40,464 bases of DNA from the NCBI GenBank assembly GCA_003979345.1, contig RYVZ01000031.1, positions 1 through 40,464 on the forward strand, given 5' to 3'. The notes under the pieces are model-generated. The model was not told the origin of the DNA. It saw only the letters and a program-made list of their open reading frames with translations, and did not search any database. Positions within the stretch are counted from its first letter, which is position 1, and every line of letters begins with the position of its first letter. The position numbers and the translations under genes are program-made. This DNA comes from Lachnospiraceae bacterium. Lineage in GTDB: Bacteria; Bacillota; Clostridia; Lachnospirales; Lachnospiraceae. Positions 19,764 to 27,513 of this stretch are shown here, piece after piece.

Positions 19764-19863
19764 CATAAAAGTTTTGTTCACTCTTTCTTCCCTCGGCAGG
19801 CGCTGTGCTTACGCCGCCATGCGGCACCTGCTGTCTTCGGCTTTCAGTCTTTCGACCTTATTT
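19764..19863 (-). ncRNA. L10 leader (ribosomal protein autoregulatory element)
   Basis: The minus-strand leader between the promoter and the attenuator contains the L10-leader pattern: GAAGACAGCAGGTGCCGC, a small hairpin, then GCGCCTGCCGAGG. The helix CAGGTGCC/GCGCCTG forms a stem like the L10(L12)4 binding site that mimics 23S rRNA. Together with the rest of 19644-19949 this accounts for the 306-bp gap between rplA and rplJ. Confidence 0.82.
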
Positions 19864-19892
19864 AACTTATCACAGGCTTTTCCCCGTGTCAA
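19864..19892 (-). promoter_or_regulatory. Promoter of rplJ-rplL
   Basis: On the minus strand a perfect -35 TTGACA (19887-19892), a 17-base spacer and a -10-like TAAGTT (19864-19869) preceded by TGA (an extended -10 TGn) make a plausible sigma-A promoter. It sits just upstream of the L10 leader. Confidence 0.65.
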
Positions 19893-19949
19893 GTACCAAT
19901 ACATGGCCGGACAATTATTTAGGGAGACGCTGATTTAATCAGTGTTTCC

Positions 19950-20639
19950 TTAGAACTGTGCCACGCCGACCTTGACGCCCGGTCCCATGGTCGTTGCGAG
20001 CGTAACGCTTTTTAAGTATTGTCCCTTTAAGCTGCTCGGTTTTGCTTTCACGATCGCATCCATCAGTGCGGACACATTCTCTTTTAACTGCTCATCCGTG
20101 AAGGAAACCTTTCCGACCGGAACGTGAATGATGTTCGCTTTATCCAGACGATATTCGATCTTACCAGCCTTGATATCGTTGATCGCCTTTGTCACATCCA
20201 TGGTAACGGTTCCCGCCTTAGGGTTCGGCATTAAGCCCTTCGGTCCTAAAACCTTACCAAGACGTCCTACAACGCCCATCATGTCAGGGGTTGCAACGAC
20301 CACATCGAAGTCAAGCCATCCGTCATTCTGAATCTTCGGAATCAGCTCATCGCCGCCTACATAATCCGCTCCTGCCGCCTCTGCCTCGTTGACCTTGTCA
20401 CCCTTGGCAAAAACAAGCACCTTTACCGTCTTACCTGTTCCGTTCGGCAGTACGACTGCGCCGCGGATCTGCTGTTCTGCATGACGTCCGTCACATCCGG
20501 TTCTGATATGGACCTCCACCGTCTCGTCAAACTTTGCAGATGCCGTCTTCTTTACAAGCGCTACCGCATCGCCGGTCTCATAAAACATTGTGCGGTCAAC
20601 CAATTTTGCCGCTTCGTTATATTTTTTTCCGTGCTTCAT
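19950..20639 (-). CDS. rplA: 50S ribosomal protein L1
   Basis: L1 binds 23S rRNA at the E-site stalk and can repress its own operon. The protein has 229 residues, of normal length. It begins MKHGKKYNEAAKLVDR and contains the GKVLGPKGLMPNPKAGTV signature. AAAGGAGT precedes the ATG. It lies 24 bp after rplK in the same operon. Confidence 0.99.
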   Translation of the reverse strand: MKHGKKYNEAAKLVDRTMFYETGDAVALVKKTASAKFDETVEVHIRTGCDGRHAEQQIRGAVVLPNGTGKTVKVLVFAKGDKVNEAEAAGADYVGGDELIPKIQNDGWLDFDVVVATPDMMGVVGRLGKVLGPKGLMPNPKAGTVTMDVTKAINDIKAGKIEYRLDKANIIHVPVGKVSFTDEQLKENVSALMDAIVKAKPSSLKGQYLKSVTLATTMGPGVKVGVAQF

Positions 20640-20663
20640 CGCCTCATACTCCTTTCGTTATGA

Positions 20664-21089
20664 TCAGTCTTCTACTGCAATACCCATGCTGCGTGCAGTC
20701 CCTGCGATCATGCTCATCGCTGCCTCAATGCTGCCTGCGTTTAAGTCCGGCATCTTCAGTTCGGCGATCTCTTTGATCTTTGCCTTGCTGATCGTCGCAA
20801 CCTTTGTCTTGTTCGGTGCTGCGGATGCTGTCTTTAAGTTGCATGCTTTTTTAAGAAGTACTGCAGCCGGCGGAGTCTTCGTGATAAAGCTGAAGCTTCT
20901 GTCTGCGTAAACCGTAATGACGACCGGAATGATCATGTCACCCTGGTCTGCTGTCTTGGCGTTAAACTGCTTCGTGAATTCCACGATATTCACACCGTGC
21001 TGTCCAAGTGCGGGACCAACCGGCGGAGCAGGCGTTGCCTTTCCAGCGGGAATCTGTAATTTGATATAACCTGATACTTTCTTTGCCAT
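20664..21089 (-). CDS. rplK: 50S ribosomal protein L11
   Basis: L11 forms the GTPase-associated centre. The protein has 141 residues, the exact family size. It has KLQIPAGKATPAPPVGPALGQHGVNI at the N terminus, including the proline pair linked to thiostrepton binding, and the C-terminal SMIAGTARSMGI signature. TAGGAGGTGCC precedes the ATG. A 112-bp gap with two hairpins separates it from nusG. Confidence 0.99.
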   Translation of the reverse strand: MAKKVSGYIKLQIPAGKATPAPPVGPALGQHGVNIVEFTKQFNAKTADQGDMIIPVVITVYADRSFSFITKTPPAAVLLKKACNLKTASAAPNKTKVATISKAKIKEIAELKMPDLNAGSIEAAMSMIAGTARSMGIAVED

Positions 21090-21138
21090 ATGGCACCTCC
21101 TAATATAATTGCTCTGTGGTCAGGCGGGTTAGGCTCCC

Positions 21139-21205
21139 TCCCACGTGATGCGTCCGCAAGCGGACGTATGGAACCTTTATCATAAAAAGCATATGCGCTT
21201 TTTAT
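21139..21205 (-). promoter_or_regulatory. Two hairpins in the nusG-rplK gap
   Basis: A near-palindrome, CGTCCGC/GCGGACG, lies around 21149-21164. A 9-bp perfect inverted repeat, ATAAAAAGC (21182-21190) and GCTTTTTAT (21197-21205), overlaps the nusG stop codon. They may weaken read-through or protect mRNA ends. The stems are short, so regulation is a guess. Confidence 0.45.
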
Positions 21206-21729
21206 AATCTTCTCACTTCTGCAAAGCTGATCTCCACAGGCGTCTCCCTGCCAAACAGCTCCACATTGATCGTCGCTGTCTGTTTGCCAAAATCCATTCG
21301 CTGTACAATACCGACCGTATCCTTCCAGACGCCGGCAACAACAGCAATGGTATCTCCCTCTGCAAAATCGACGGAAATATTCTCCGTTCTGATGCCGAGC
21401 GGCTTCATTTCCGCTTCGGTGAGCGGTACCGGCTTGCTTCCCGGTCCGACGAAACCCGTGACGCCCCTTGTGTTGCGTACGACATACCAGGTATCGTCAT
21501 TCATGATCATATTGATCAGGACATAGCCCGGAAACATTTTCTTCTGAACTGTCTTCTTGCTGCCGTTCTTCATTTCGACAACGTCTTCCATCGGAACCCT
21601 GACCTCCAGAATTTCTTCTTCCAGATGCCGGTTCTCGATCGCCTTATCAATATTCGCTTTTACTTTATTCTCGTATCCGGAATAGGTATGCACTACATAC
21701 CACTTTGCCTTTGTCTCTGCTTCTGCCAT
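21202..21729 (-). CDS. nusG: Transcription termination/antitermination factor NusG
   Basis: NusG binds elongating RNA polymerase and links it to the ribosome or to Rho. The protein has 175 residues. The NGN domain (about 8-110) shows WYVVHTYSGYENKVKANI and MFPGYVLINM. The C-terminal KOW domain has FAEGDTIAVVAGVWKDTVGIV. GAGGTTGAC precedes the ATG. It starts 17 bp after secE in the conserved rpmG-secE-nusG order. Confidence 0.99.
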   Translation of the reverse strand: MAEAETKAKWYVVHTYSGYENKVKANIDKAIENRHLEEEILEVRVPMEDVVEMKNGSKKTVQKKMFPGYVLINMIMNDDTWYVVRNTRGVTGFVGPGSKPVPLTEAEMKPLGIRTENISVDFAEGDTIAVVAGVWKDTVGIVQRMDFGKQTATINVELFGRETPVEISFAEVRRL

Positions 21730-21746
21730 ACCGTCAACCTCATTTT

Positions 21747-21950
21747 CTACATCGTCAGGAACTTGATGCCGAACTGAATGATCGTGTCAAGCAGCGTGAT
21801 CAGCACTCCGACAACAACGGAAACCCCGATCACTGCAACGGACTGTTTTACCACATCGTTCCTGCCCGGCCATGATACCTTCGAGAATTCCGATTTTACC
21901 CCCTTAAAAAAGGAAGGTTTTTTCTCTTTTTCCTTTTTAGAATCTCCCAT
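21747..21950 (-). CDS. secE: Preprotein translocase subunit SecE
   Basis: SecE clamps SecY in the membrane channel. The protein has 67 residues, the short Gram-positive form. It has a lysine-rich start (MGDSKKEKEKK), an amphipathic FFKGVKSEFSKVSWP segment with the conserved WP, then one transmembrane helix (about 38-60). GAGGAG precedes the ATG. The position between rpmG and nusG is the standard one. Confidence 0.98.
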   Translation of the reverse strand: MGDSKKEKEKKPSFFKGVKSEFSKVSWPGRNDVVKQSVAVIGVSVVVGVLITLLDTIIQFGIKFLTM

Positions 21951-21981
21951 CGCGCTACTCCTCTTATACTAAATGAGATGA

Positions 21982-22131
21982 CTATTTGGTTTCCTTGTGC
22001 AGAGTATGCTTTTTGCAGAATCTACAATACTTTTTGATTTCCATTCTGTCAGGATGATTCTTCTTTTCCTTTGTCGTATTGTAGTTGCGCTGCTTACATT
22101 CCGTACATGCAAGTGTTATCTTCGTACGCAT
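21982..22131 (-). CDS. rpmG: 50S ribosomal protein L33 (zinc-binding form)
   Basis: This 49-residue gene begins MRTKITLACTECKQRNY and ends with KKHTLHKETK. It carries both CxxC pairs (Cys9-Thr-Glu-Cys12 and Cys36-Arg-Phe-Cys39), so it is the zinc-containing C+ paralogue; a zinc-free copy may exist elsewhere. GGAGG lies 10 bases before the ATG. It is the first gene of the rpmG-secE-nusG transcript and has a strong promoter 72-100 bases upstream. Confidence 0.97.
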   Translation of the reverse strand: MRTKITLACTECKQRNYNTTKEKKNHPDRMEIKKYCRFCKKHTLHKETK

Positions 22132-22202
22132 AGCTCATAACCTCCGTTTCAATCCCGTTTTTTCGGGCATAAAAAAAAGACCGAAATACATGTCGCTTGT
22201 TT

Positions 22203-22231
22203 ACTATAACACAGGACATCAGGCTCGTCAA
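22203..22231 (-). promoter_or_regulatory. Sigma-A promoter of rpmG-secE-nusG
   Basis: On the minus strand TTGACG (22226-22231), a 17-base spacer and TATAGT (22203-22208) match sigma-A closely. Transcription would start near 22196, leaving a leader of about 65 bases that contains a small CCCG/CGGG hairpin. Confidence 0.88.
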
Positions 22232-22275
22232 CAACTATTTGCAGCGATTTGTCAGTTTCCATACTATTTCCATTG

Positions 22276-22364
22276 ACCTTTCATGCCCTTTCATACCAAT
22301 TTTTAACTTTTCATGCCCTCTTCATGTCATTTCATATCATTTTCAACCCATTTCATGTCATTTT
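22276..22364. repeat. Degenerate TTTCATGYC repeats
   Basis: Short units of the form TTTCATGCC, TTCATGTCA or TTTCATATCA recur at least six times at irregular spacing (on the minus strand, GRCATGAAA). They lie upstream of the rpmG promoter. Their role is unknown; they could be binding sites or slippage-derived filler. Confidence 0.45.
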
Positions 22365-22550
22365 GCAGTTGCAATTTCCATTCCCGCGTGTTAGGATATA
22401 TCTATATAAATGGGTAGTTGCGCAAATCTGACAGTCTGCGCAGCCTTATTACCTGTCTGACATCTATCATATGGTTATTGATGTGATAAGACATTGTTTG
22501 ATTTCTATATCAGCCCTGTAACATTTTGGCATATTTCTTTTTTGTATTCT

Positions 22551-22577
22551 TAAAAATACGGCATTTTCTGCCGATAT
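22551..22577 (+). promoter_or_regulatory. Sigma-28 (SigD/FliA) flagellar promoter
   Basis: TAAA (22551-22554), a 15-base spacer and GCCGATAT (22570-22577) match the flagellar sigma-28 consensus exactly. Transcription would start about 75 bases before the FliD-like ATG. Confidence 0.9.
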
Positions 22578-22658
22578 ATATGAAAAGAATGCAAAAGCAG
22601 CCTCACGGACGAGGCAGTGCCGGATTGTCGACATTCATGGATGAAAGGAGGGGCGGCA

Positions 22659-23963
22659 ATGAACACGGTCGCGTTAAATACAGTCTATAATCATTATCTG
22701 ACGACGTATGCGCCGAACGGTATCAACTCACAGTATGATACCCACAAAAAAAGTGAGCTTCGCGGCGTTTACAATTCCATTGTCAAATTAAATAAAGAAG
22801 CCCCACTTGCCATTTTGGATACAAGCAGGGCAACACAGGCGTTTGCTGTCGGTCTGAAAGAAAGCGCGCGTGCCCTGCATAATACGATCGCTTCAGTAAG
22901 CGGAAGAGATGCAGAAGCACTTCTCCAAAAGAAGACTGCATTTTCAACAAACGAAGATATCGCGACAGCTTCCTACATTGGCGATGCAAAGGATGTGGAT
23001 GATGCGCCTGCGTTCTCTATTGAAGTGCGCCGGCTTGCCGGGCCTCAGGTCAATACAGGCAGCTATCTGCCGGATGAAGAGATCGCGCTTGCGCCGGATA
23101 CCTATTCGTTTGACGTAGGCATCAACAGCCTTAATTATGAGTTCCAGTTTTTGATCAACGAGGGCGATACGAACCGCAGCGTTCAGGAACGCCTTGCCAG
23201 ACTGATCAGCAATGCAGAAATCGGCTTAAGCGCCGAAGTTCTTGAGGACGGGGAAGGAAATTCTGCCTTAAGGCTTTCCTCTAAGACGACCGGCTTACCG
23301 TCCGGAAGGGACGCCGTATTCCATGTATCGGATGCCAATACGAGTAAACTTGCCGGGGCTGTCGATTACTTAGGCATTGGCGAGATCACACGCCCGGCTG
23401 CGAACGCGGAATTTTTGGTCAACGGGAACGAGCGCTCAGCGTCCTCGAATCATTTTACCGTCGAAAAAGTATACTCCGTTCATTTGGCCGGTTTAAGCCC
23501 CTCCGAAGGCGAGACGGCTGAAATCGGCATAAAGCCCGATCATGAATCCTTAAAAGAAAACATTTCCAGACTGATCGGCGGATATAACGAGTTTCTCCGC
23601 TCTACCGCAGCTTACCTTGATTCCCATCCGAAGAGCCGCCGTCTGATGAATGAAATGACGGGCATCGCCTCGGTTTATGCGGGCGATCTTGATTCGCTCG
23701 GTATTTATACGGAAGAAAATGGCGAACTTGCGATCGATGACGAACGTTTAACGGATGTTGTCACGCATGCAGACAGCGAGGACGTCGCGGAACCGCTTAA
23801 AGATTTTACGCGGGCTCTGATGCGTAAGAGTTCCGGCGTTTCCTTAAACCCGATGAATTATGTTGATAAGATCATTGTCGCTTATAAAAATCCCGGTCAT
23901 GGCTATTCGAGTCCTTATGTTACAAGCGCCTACAGCGGGATGATGTTTAACAGCTACTGCTAA
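22659..23963 (+). CDS. FliD-like flagellar cap / hook-associated protein (divergent)
   Basis: The protein has 434 residues from the ATG preceded by GAAAGGAGGGG; an in-frame start 14 codons upstream precedes that site and is rejected. The layout is FliD-like. An N-terminal helical part is followed by a beta domain with FSIEVRRLAGPQVNTGSYL, then GDTNRSVQERLARLISNAEIGLSAEV, LRLSSKTTG and AEFLVNGNERSASSN. A C-terminal helical region has ENISRLIGGYNEFLR and a final DSLGIYTEENGELAIDDERL, the usual FliD ending pattern. FliD caps growing flagella and adds flagellin. The true fliD is normally in a flagellar operon, so this may be a paralogue. It is monocistronic, with its own sigma-28 promoter and a terminator. 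Confidence 0.78.
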   Translation: MNTVALNTVYNHYLTTYAPNGINSQYDTHKKSELRGVYNSIVKLNKEAPLAILDTSRATQAFAVGLKESARALHNTIASVSGRDAEALLQKKTAFSTNEDIATASYIGDAKDVDDAPAFSIEVRRLAGPQVNTGSYLPDEEIALAPDTYSFDVGINSLNYEFQFLINEGDTNRSVQERLARLISNAEIGLSAEVLEDGEGNSALRLSSKTTGLPSGRDAVFHVSDANTSKLAGAVDYLGIGEITRPAANAEFLVNGNERSASSNHFTVEKVYSVHLAGLSPSEGETAEIGIKPDHESLKENISRLIGGYNEFLRSTAAYLDSHPKSRRLMNEMTGIASVYAGDLDSLGIYTEENGELAIDDERLTDVVTHADSEDVAEPLKDFTRALMRKSSGVSLNPMNYVDKIIVAYKNPGHGYSSPYVTSAYSGMMFNSYC

Positions 23964-23966
23964 ATG

Positions 23967-24011
23967 AAGAAAAAGCACAGCCTTTCATGGTTGTGCTTTT
24001 TCTTGTGTTTT
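23967..24011 (+). terminator. Terminator of the FliD-like gene
   Basis: A 13-bp perfect stem, AAGAAAAAGCACA (23967-23979) and TGTGCTTTTTCTT (23992-24004), is followed by GTGTTTTT. The A/T halves make it usable in either direction, but it lies only 4 bp after the plus-strand stop codon. Confidence 0.9.
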
Positions 24012-24039
24012 TGACCGCCTCACACGGTTTGCGGAAATG

Positions 24040-24099
24040 GTACCGGCTTATCCAATCTCCCAACGGGGAAATTGATCTGATACAGAAGGAAGCCGGTAC
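24040..24099. repeat. 10-bp inverted repeat with 40-bp spacer
   Basis: GTACCGGCTT (24040-24049) and AAGCCGGTAC (24090-24099) are perfect inverted repeats. They sit between the terminator of the FliD-like gene and the 3' end of the TerD-domain gene. No ORF lies within. Confidence 0.6.
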
Positions 24100-24113
24100 A
24101 TAGCCGCTATTTC

Positions 24114-24174
24114 ATTAGGAGAGCATAGATTCTGTTTCACCAAGAATTAGAAGGAAGAATCTATATAGCCTAAT
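24114..24174. repeat. Nested inverted repeat beyond the TerD-domain gene
   Basis: The outer arms ATTAGG (24114-24119) and CCTAAT (24169-24174) enclose ATAGATTCT (24125-24133) and AGAATCTAT (24156-24164), with a 22-base loop. Transcripts reading out of the minus-strand operon would form this long hairpin 14 bases after the stop. No T-run is present, so it is not a classic terminator. Confidence 0.6.
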
Positions 24175-24187
24175 AAAACCAAAATCG

Positions 24188-26317
24188 TCACAAATATTCC
24201 GCCATAAAAAGTTCCGTATCATATGGCGTAATCCCGGAATCCGGATCAAAGACGATATCCGCACTTTCTATATCGTCCGCCCGCAGCCCTCTTGCCCGGA
24301 TATGCAGATCGATCAGATCATACAGATTCGGCTTTGCGATATGCACCATACTGTAGCATACCGCTGCTACCGATGCCAAATTGCTCTCTACATTATTACC
24401 GCCGCAGTGATCATGGCAGCCGTTTAACGACAGATTCATGTCGCACCATATCATTTCTCTTTTTATACAGTCGAATATCACCGGAACACACACAGTGCTC
24501 TTCGTCGCCAAGTCCATCCGCTGTTCCACGGTCCCCGGCTCATATATTTCTCCCGAATCCACATCTTCCCTGCTCATCCAGCCAAACTTTGCATTCGGCA
24601 GATCGGCAAACTTCTGATTTGTGTAATTGTAGACCTGATAGACAAGATACCTTGCCCCGTATTCCACTACAGAATTGATGTCTACATCCAGAAACTCGCT
24701 GACGCCGGCGCCGCTTGCCGGACCGCCGTTTACAATATCCCCCGAATGACATGCCTTATATTTTTGCGAACGCAGATGCGTATAGGACACATGTTCCATA
24801 TAGTGCCAGTTTTCATCAAAGAGAACTGCCGACAGATCAATGTCCACCCTGCCCGGCACATTTCTGCCCGCTCCCTCCCCCACATTCGTCCACCAGATAA
24901 AGGCCCGCATTGCCTTTGTACGTTCCGAAAACGGCAGCCTTGATCCCCTTGTCACAGCCTTTAATGCTTTACCAGCACTCCTCTGACTGAAAGGAATCAT
25001 ATAGCGCTTATATTCCTCCGATAAATACACACGCCCAAGCGGTGCTTTCTGACCATACTGTGAGATCAGCGCATTTTCACAGATTCCGACAATGCTGTCG
25101 CAATATTCCTTTTCTATGTTTGGCAGCGTATTCTCTATATAATGACAGCGCGCCACATTTCCTTTTGGAAAAAAGACCCTGATATCCGCCCCGCCGTTTC
25201 TGTTCAGAAAATGCTCCCTGACCTGAAGCAGTACCGGCGTGGAAACCCGCTCCGCCGTCTCCCGGAATGCCTCAATGACCTGAGTCCTATTCTCTGTATT
25301 TCTCAGCAGATGATCCAGCTTTCTTGCAAGCTCCCCCGGTCTCTCCCTTAACAGACTCAGCGCAGCCTGCTCATCACGCGCCTCGATCGCTCTTGTCACC
25401 TTTCCCGCGAAAGTCTCAACCTTTATGTTATTGCGCAATTTATGAAATGCCGCGATGACTTTTCCAAACTGCGCCGCACTGTACTCCGACGGATGCAGTC
25501 TTTCCCCGATGCGAATCCACCGATTCTTGTACCGCAGCATATCTTCTTCGATGCTGCCGCAGCCTTGCAAAAGCGCCATCAGAATTCGTCTCTCCCTGCG
25601 CTTAAAACTGCGGAATCTGGTATTTTCAAAAAGGCTGACATCTCCGTCAGACATCGCGGTAATGAGTCTCAACACATCGGTCGCCGTCCGAAAGTACCGC
25701 CGCAGACTGTCAGCCATGATCAGTGGCGCATGTTCCAGATACAGCTTTCCTATAAGCGCCGCGTTTTCCCTAAGCGGAATCTCCTCCGGAAGCACCGGGT
25801 TCTCATGCTCAAAAATCCAGATCAGATCTTCTTTGTCCGTTTGGGAAAGCGCCGTCTTTGACTGACAAAGATGTGTAAATACATCCTGCAGTTCCTGCTC
25901 TGTTCCCAGATCAAGCACCCTGACTTTCGTTACATCAAACAGCGGCAGCCTCTCATTTTCTTCCTCATACGGGTACAGCAGACCTCCCGACCAGTAATGA
26001 ACGATCGCATTTAGATACAACCGCGCGCAATCCTCTTTCATCACCGAATCTGGAAATCCGGGATACATGGGATGGTAGACCACATCCGCGCCGACCAATC
26101 CCTTCAACAGCGGCATAAGTTCCCGATAAAAGCTGAAAAGCCCGTCTCTGTCATATGTCCGAAGCCGCTCCGTAAGCGCCTGCGAAAAAGTATAGCCAAG
26201 CGCCTCCACGTTTTTCATGACCGTCGCAATCGCACAGTCATCCGGCTCTGCGGCACTGCCCGCCTTCAATATGATTTTATTTTTTCTACGCAGCAAAATC
26301 TCATTCATCACAAACAT
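24188..26317 (-). CDS. Large protein with C-terminal TerD-like domain
   Basis: The protein has 709 residues. The C-terminal part (about 465-635) matches the TerD fold pattern. VDIDLSAVLF (491-500) carries the first calcium-type acidic residues. HSGDI (524-528) is followed by GASxFLDVDI-like ASGAGVSEFLDVDINSV, the ARYLVYQVYNYT strand, and CVPVIFDCIKREMIWCDMNL. The preceding segment YMIPFSQRSAGKALKAVTRGSRLPF and the start NEILLRRKNKIIL recall the large ter-associated SCO0854/MXAN_6230-like proteins, here without an obvious RING domain. TerD proteins bind calcium and occur in tellurite/stress clusters, but the biochemical role of this type is unknown. The ATG directly follows the stop of the CMP-sugar synthetase gene (TAAATG); a second ATG three codons in is also possible. 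Sharing an operon with surface glycan genes is unusual. Confidence 0.72.
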   Translation of the reverse strand: MFVMNEILLRRKNKIILKAGSAAEPDDCAIATVMKNVEALGYTFSQALTERLRTYDRDGLFSFYRELMPLLKGLVGADVVYHPMYPGFPDSVMKEDCARLYLNAIVHYWSGGLLYPYEEENERLPLFDVTKVRVLDLGTEQELQDVFTHLCQSKTALSQTDKEDLIWIFEHENPVLPEEIPLRENAALIGKLYLEHAPLIMADSLRRYFRTATDVLRLITAMSDGDVSLFENTRFRSFKRRERRILMALLQGCGSIEEDMLRYKNRWIRIGERLHPSEYSAAQFGKVIAAFHKLRNNIKVETFAGKVTRAIEARDEQAALSLLRERPGELARKLDHLLRNTENRTQVIEAFRETAERVSTPVLLQVREHFLNRNGGADIRVFFPKGNVARCHYIENTLPNIEKEYCDSIVGICENALISQYGQKAPLGRVYLSEEYKRYMIPFSQRSAGKALKAVTRGSRLPFSERTKAMRAFIWWTNVGEGAGRNVPGRVDIDLSAVLFDENWHYMEHVSYTHLRSQKYKACHSGDIVNGGPASGAGVSEFLDVDINSVVEYGARYLVYQVYNYTNQKFADLPNAKFGWMSREDVDSGEIYEPGTVEQRMDLATKSTVCVPVIFDCIKREMIWCDMNLSLNGCHDHCGGNNVESNLASVAAVCYSMVHIAKPNLYDLIDLHIRARGLRADDIESADIVFDPDSGITPYDTELFMAEYL

Positions 26318-27331
26318 TTACCCAAATAAATTATACAGCGTATCCACACCAATCATCTTGTCGTCCACATAAAAGTCCGCATTCGGTTTCCCCATATGAA
26401 GCTCCGTATAATGAACGCCCCAGTCCTCCATCTGCTTTAATGTCACAGGTTTCCAGTCGATTCCTGTAACATATCCTCTCGCCGTAAACAGAATGATCTC
26501 GTTTCCCCACTCATAGAGCTGATTGATAATGCGGATCATGCGCTCGTTCGGCTCCGCCTGCGCATAATCCAGATCTTCCCTCTTCAATGCGATCACGCCG
26601 TCGATGTCAAACACAAAGCGCTGCCCGCCCGCACGGATCGTCAAATACTGTGATGCTTTCTCAAATTCCGCAGTCGTATCAATGTCAAAATTATCGGTCA
26701 TCTCATAACCGACGATATTTTTTCCTGACATCGAATGCTGCTCCGTGATGACTTTTGCGCGGATCACATCCACATTTCCATTCTGGTAAAGGATCTTCGG
26801 CAGCATCTGCCTTGCCATATTATACGCTTCGGGAATATCTGTAAGGATCGGGCGAATCCTGCCGTTTTCTCCCATGTACCACATTTTATGTGCGACTTCC
26901 GTCGCCGGCGCCAGTGTGCGCACACAGTCTATCTCCTCATCCGCCATCATCATTTCGATCATGGCGTCAATGTCTGACACACGGCGGATCGGATAAGTCG
27001 GACGAAGCTGTACGATGATATCCGGCTCATAATCTTCCTGCTCTTTCAACCATAAAAGAGCATGTTCAAACACCTCAATATCAAGCGACGTATCCGTTGC
27101 ATACTCTGCGGGGCGCAGAAACGGCGTTTCCGCACCATACTCGCGCGCGATCTTTGCATAAACTTCGCTATCGGTGCTCACGATGATGCGGTTGATATAT
27201 TTTGACTGCTGTGCATGCTCGATCGAGTATGCGATCATCGGCTTCCCCGCGATCTGTTTGATATTTTTATCCACTACGCTCTTTGAACCGCTGCGCGCCG
27301 GAATCAGCGCCAATATTTTTTTCTCAGACAT
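26318..27331 (-). CDS. Acylneuraminate cytidylyltransferase fused to a HAD-like phosphatase domain
   Basis: The protein has 337 residues. Residues 1-230 are a CMP-nonulosonate synthetase: LIPARSGSKSVVDKNI (9-24) binds CTP, followed by ARQMLPKILYQNGNVDVI and the late DNFDIDTTAEF motif. It would activate sialic, legionaminic or pseudaminic acid. Residues about 236-337 are a second domain with FDIDGVIA (Asp242/Asp244 as HAD nucleophile and acid), LFTARGY, and LHMGKPNADFYVDDK. This resembles capsule-biosynthesis HAD proteins of the EcbF/BcbF type. It may remove the phosphate from the 9-phosphate sugar before activation (inference). No synthase (NeuB type) or epimerase genes are in the window. GGAGGGGGATAC precedes the ATG. 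The TerD-domain gene follows without a gap. Confidence 0.88.
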   Translation of the reverse strand: MSEKKILALIPARSGSKSVVDKNIKQIAGKPMIAYSIEHAQQSKYINRIIVSTDSEVYAKIAREYGAETPFLRPAEYATDTSLDIEVFEHALLWLKEQEDYEPDIIVQLRPTYPIRRVSDIDAMIEMMMADEEIDCVRTLAPATEVAHKMWYMGENGRIRPILTDIPEAYNMARQMLPKILYQNGNVDVIRAKVITEQHSMSGKNIVGYEMTDNFDIDTTAEFEKASQYLTIRAGGQRFVFDIDGVIALKREDLDYAQAEPNERMIRIINQLYEWGNEIILFTARGYVTGIDWKPVTLKQMEDWGVHYTELHMGKPNADFYVDDKMIGVDTLYNLFG

Positions 27332-27513
27332 GTTCCGTATCCCCCTCCTGCTGCCTCCGAACCTGTTTGTTATCCCTGATCTGCTTTTTCATATATCTTT
27401 ATAGAACGGTTCTCTCCGATCTGTTACTTCCTTATCCTATGTCTCTTTGTCCCATTTTATGAGATCATGCGGCTGTGATTGCTTCCTCCGGATTTCATCC
27501 GCCGCTCCCGTCA

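Larger units (their letters stand above)
22132..22658. other. 527-bp divergent intergenic region
   Basis: This gap separates rpmG (minus) from the FliD-like gene (plus). It holds the rpmG leader and sigma-A promoter (22203-22231), a stretch of short degenerate TTTCAT repeats (about 22276-22364), a TGCGCA inverted repeat (about 22421-22444) and the sigma-28 promoter (22551-22577). No convincing gene is seen. Confidence 0.8.

Noticed and set aside
22276..22364. CRISPR-like repeat array
   Set aside because: Repeat units are far too short and variable, there are no regular spacers, and no cas genes are present.
24188..26317. Tellurite resistance operon
   Set aside because: Only one protein with a TerD-like domain is present; no terA, terB, terC or terZ-like neighbours are seen in the window.
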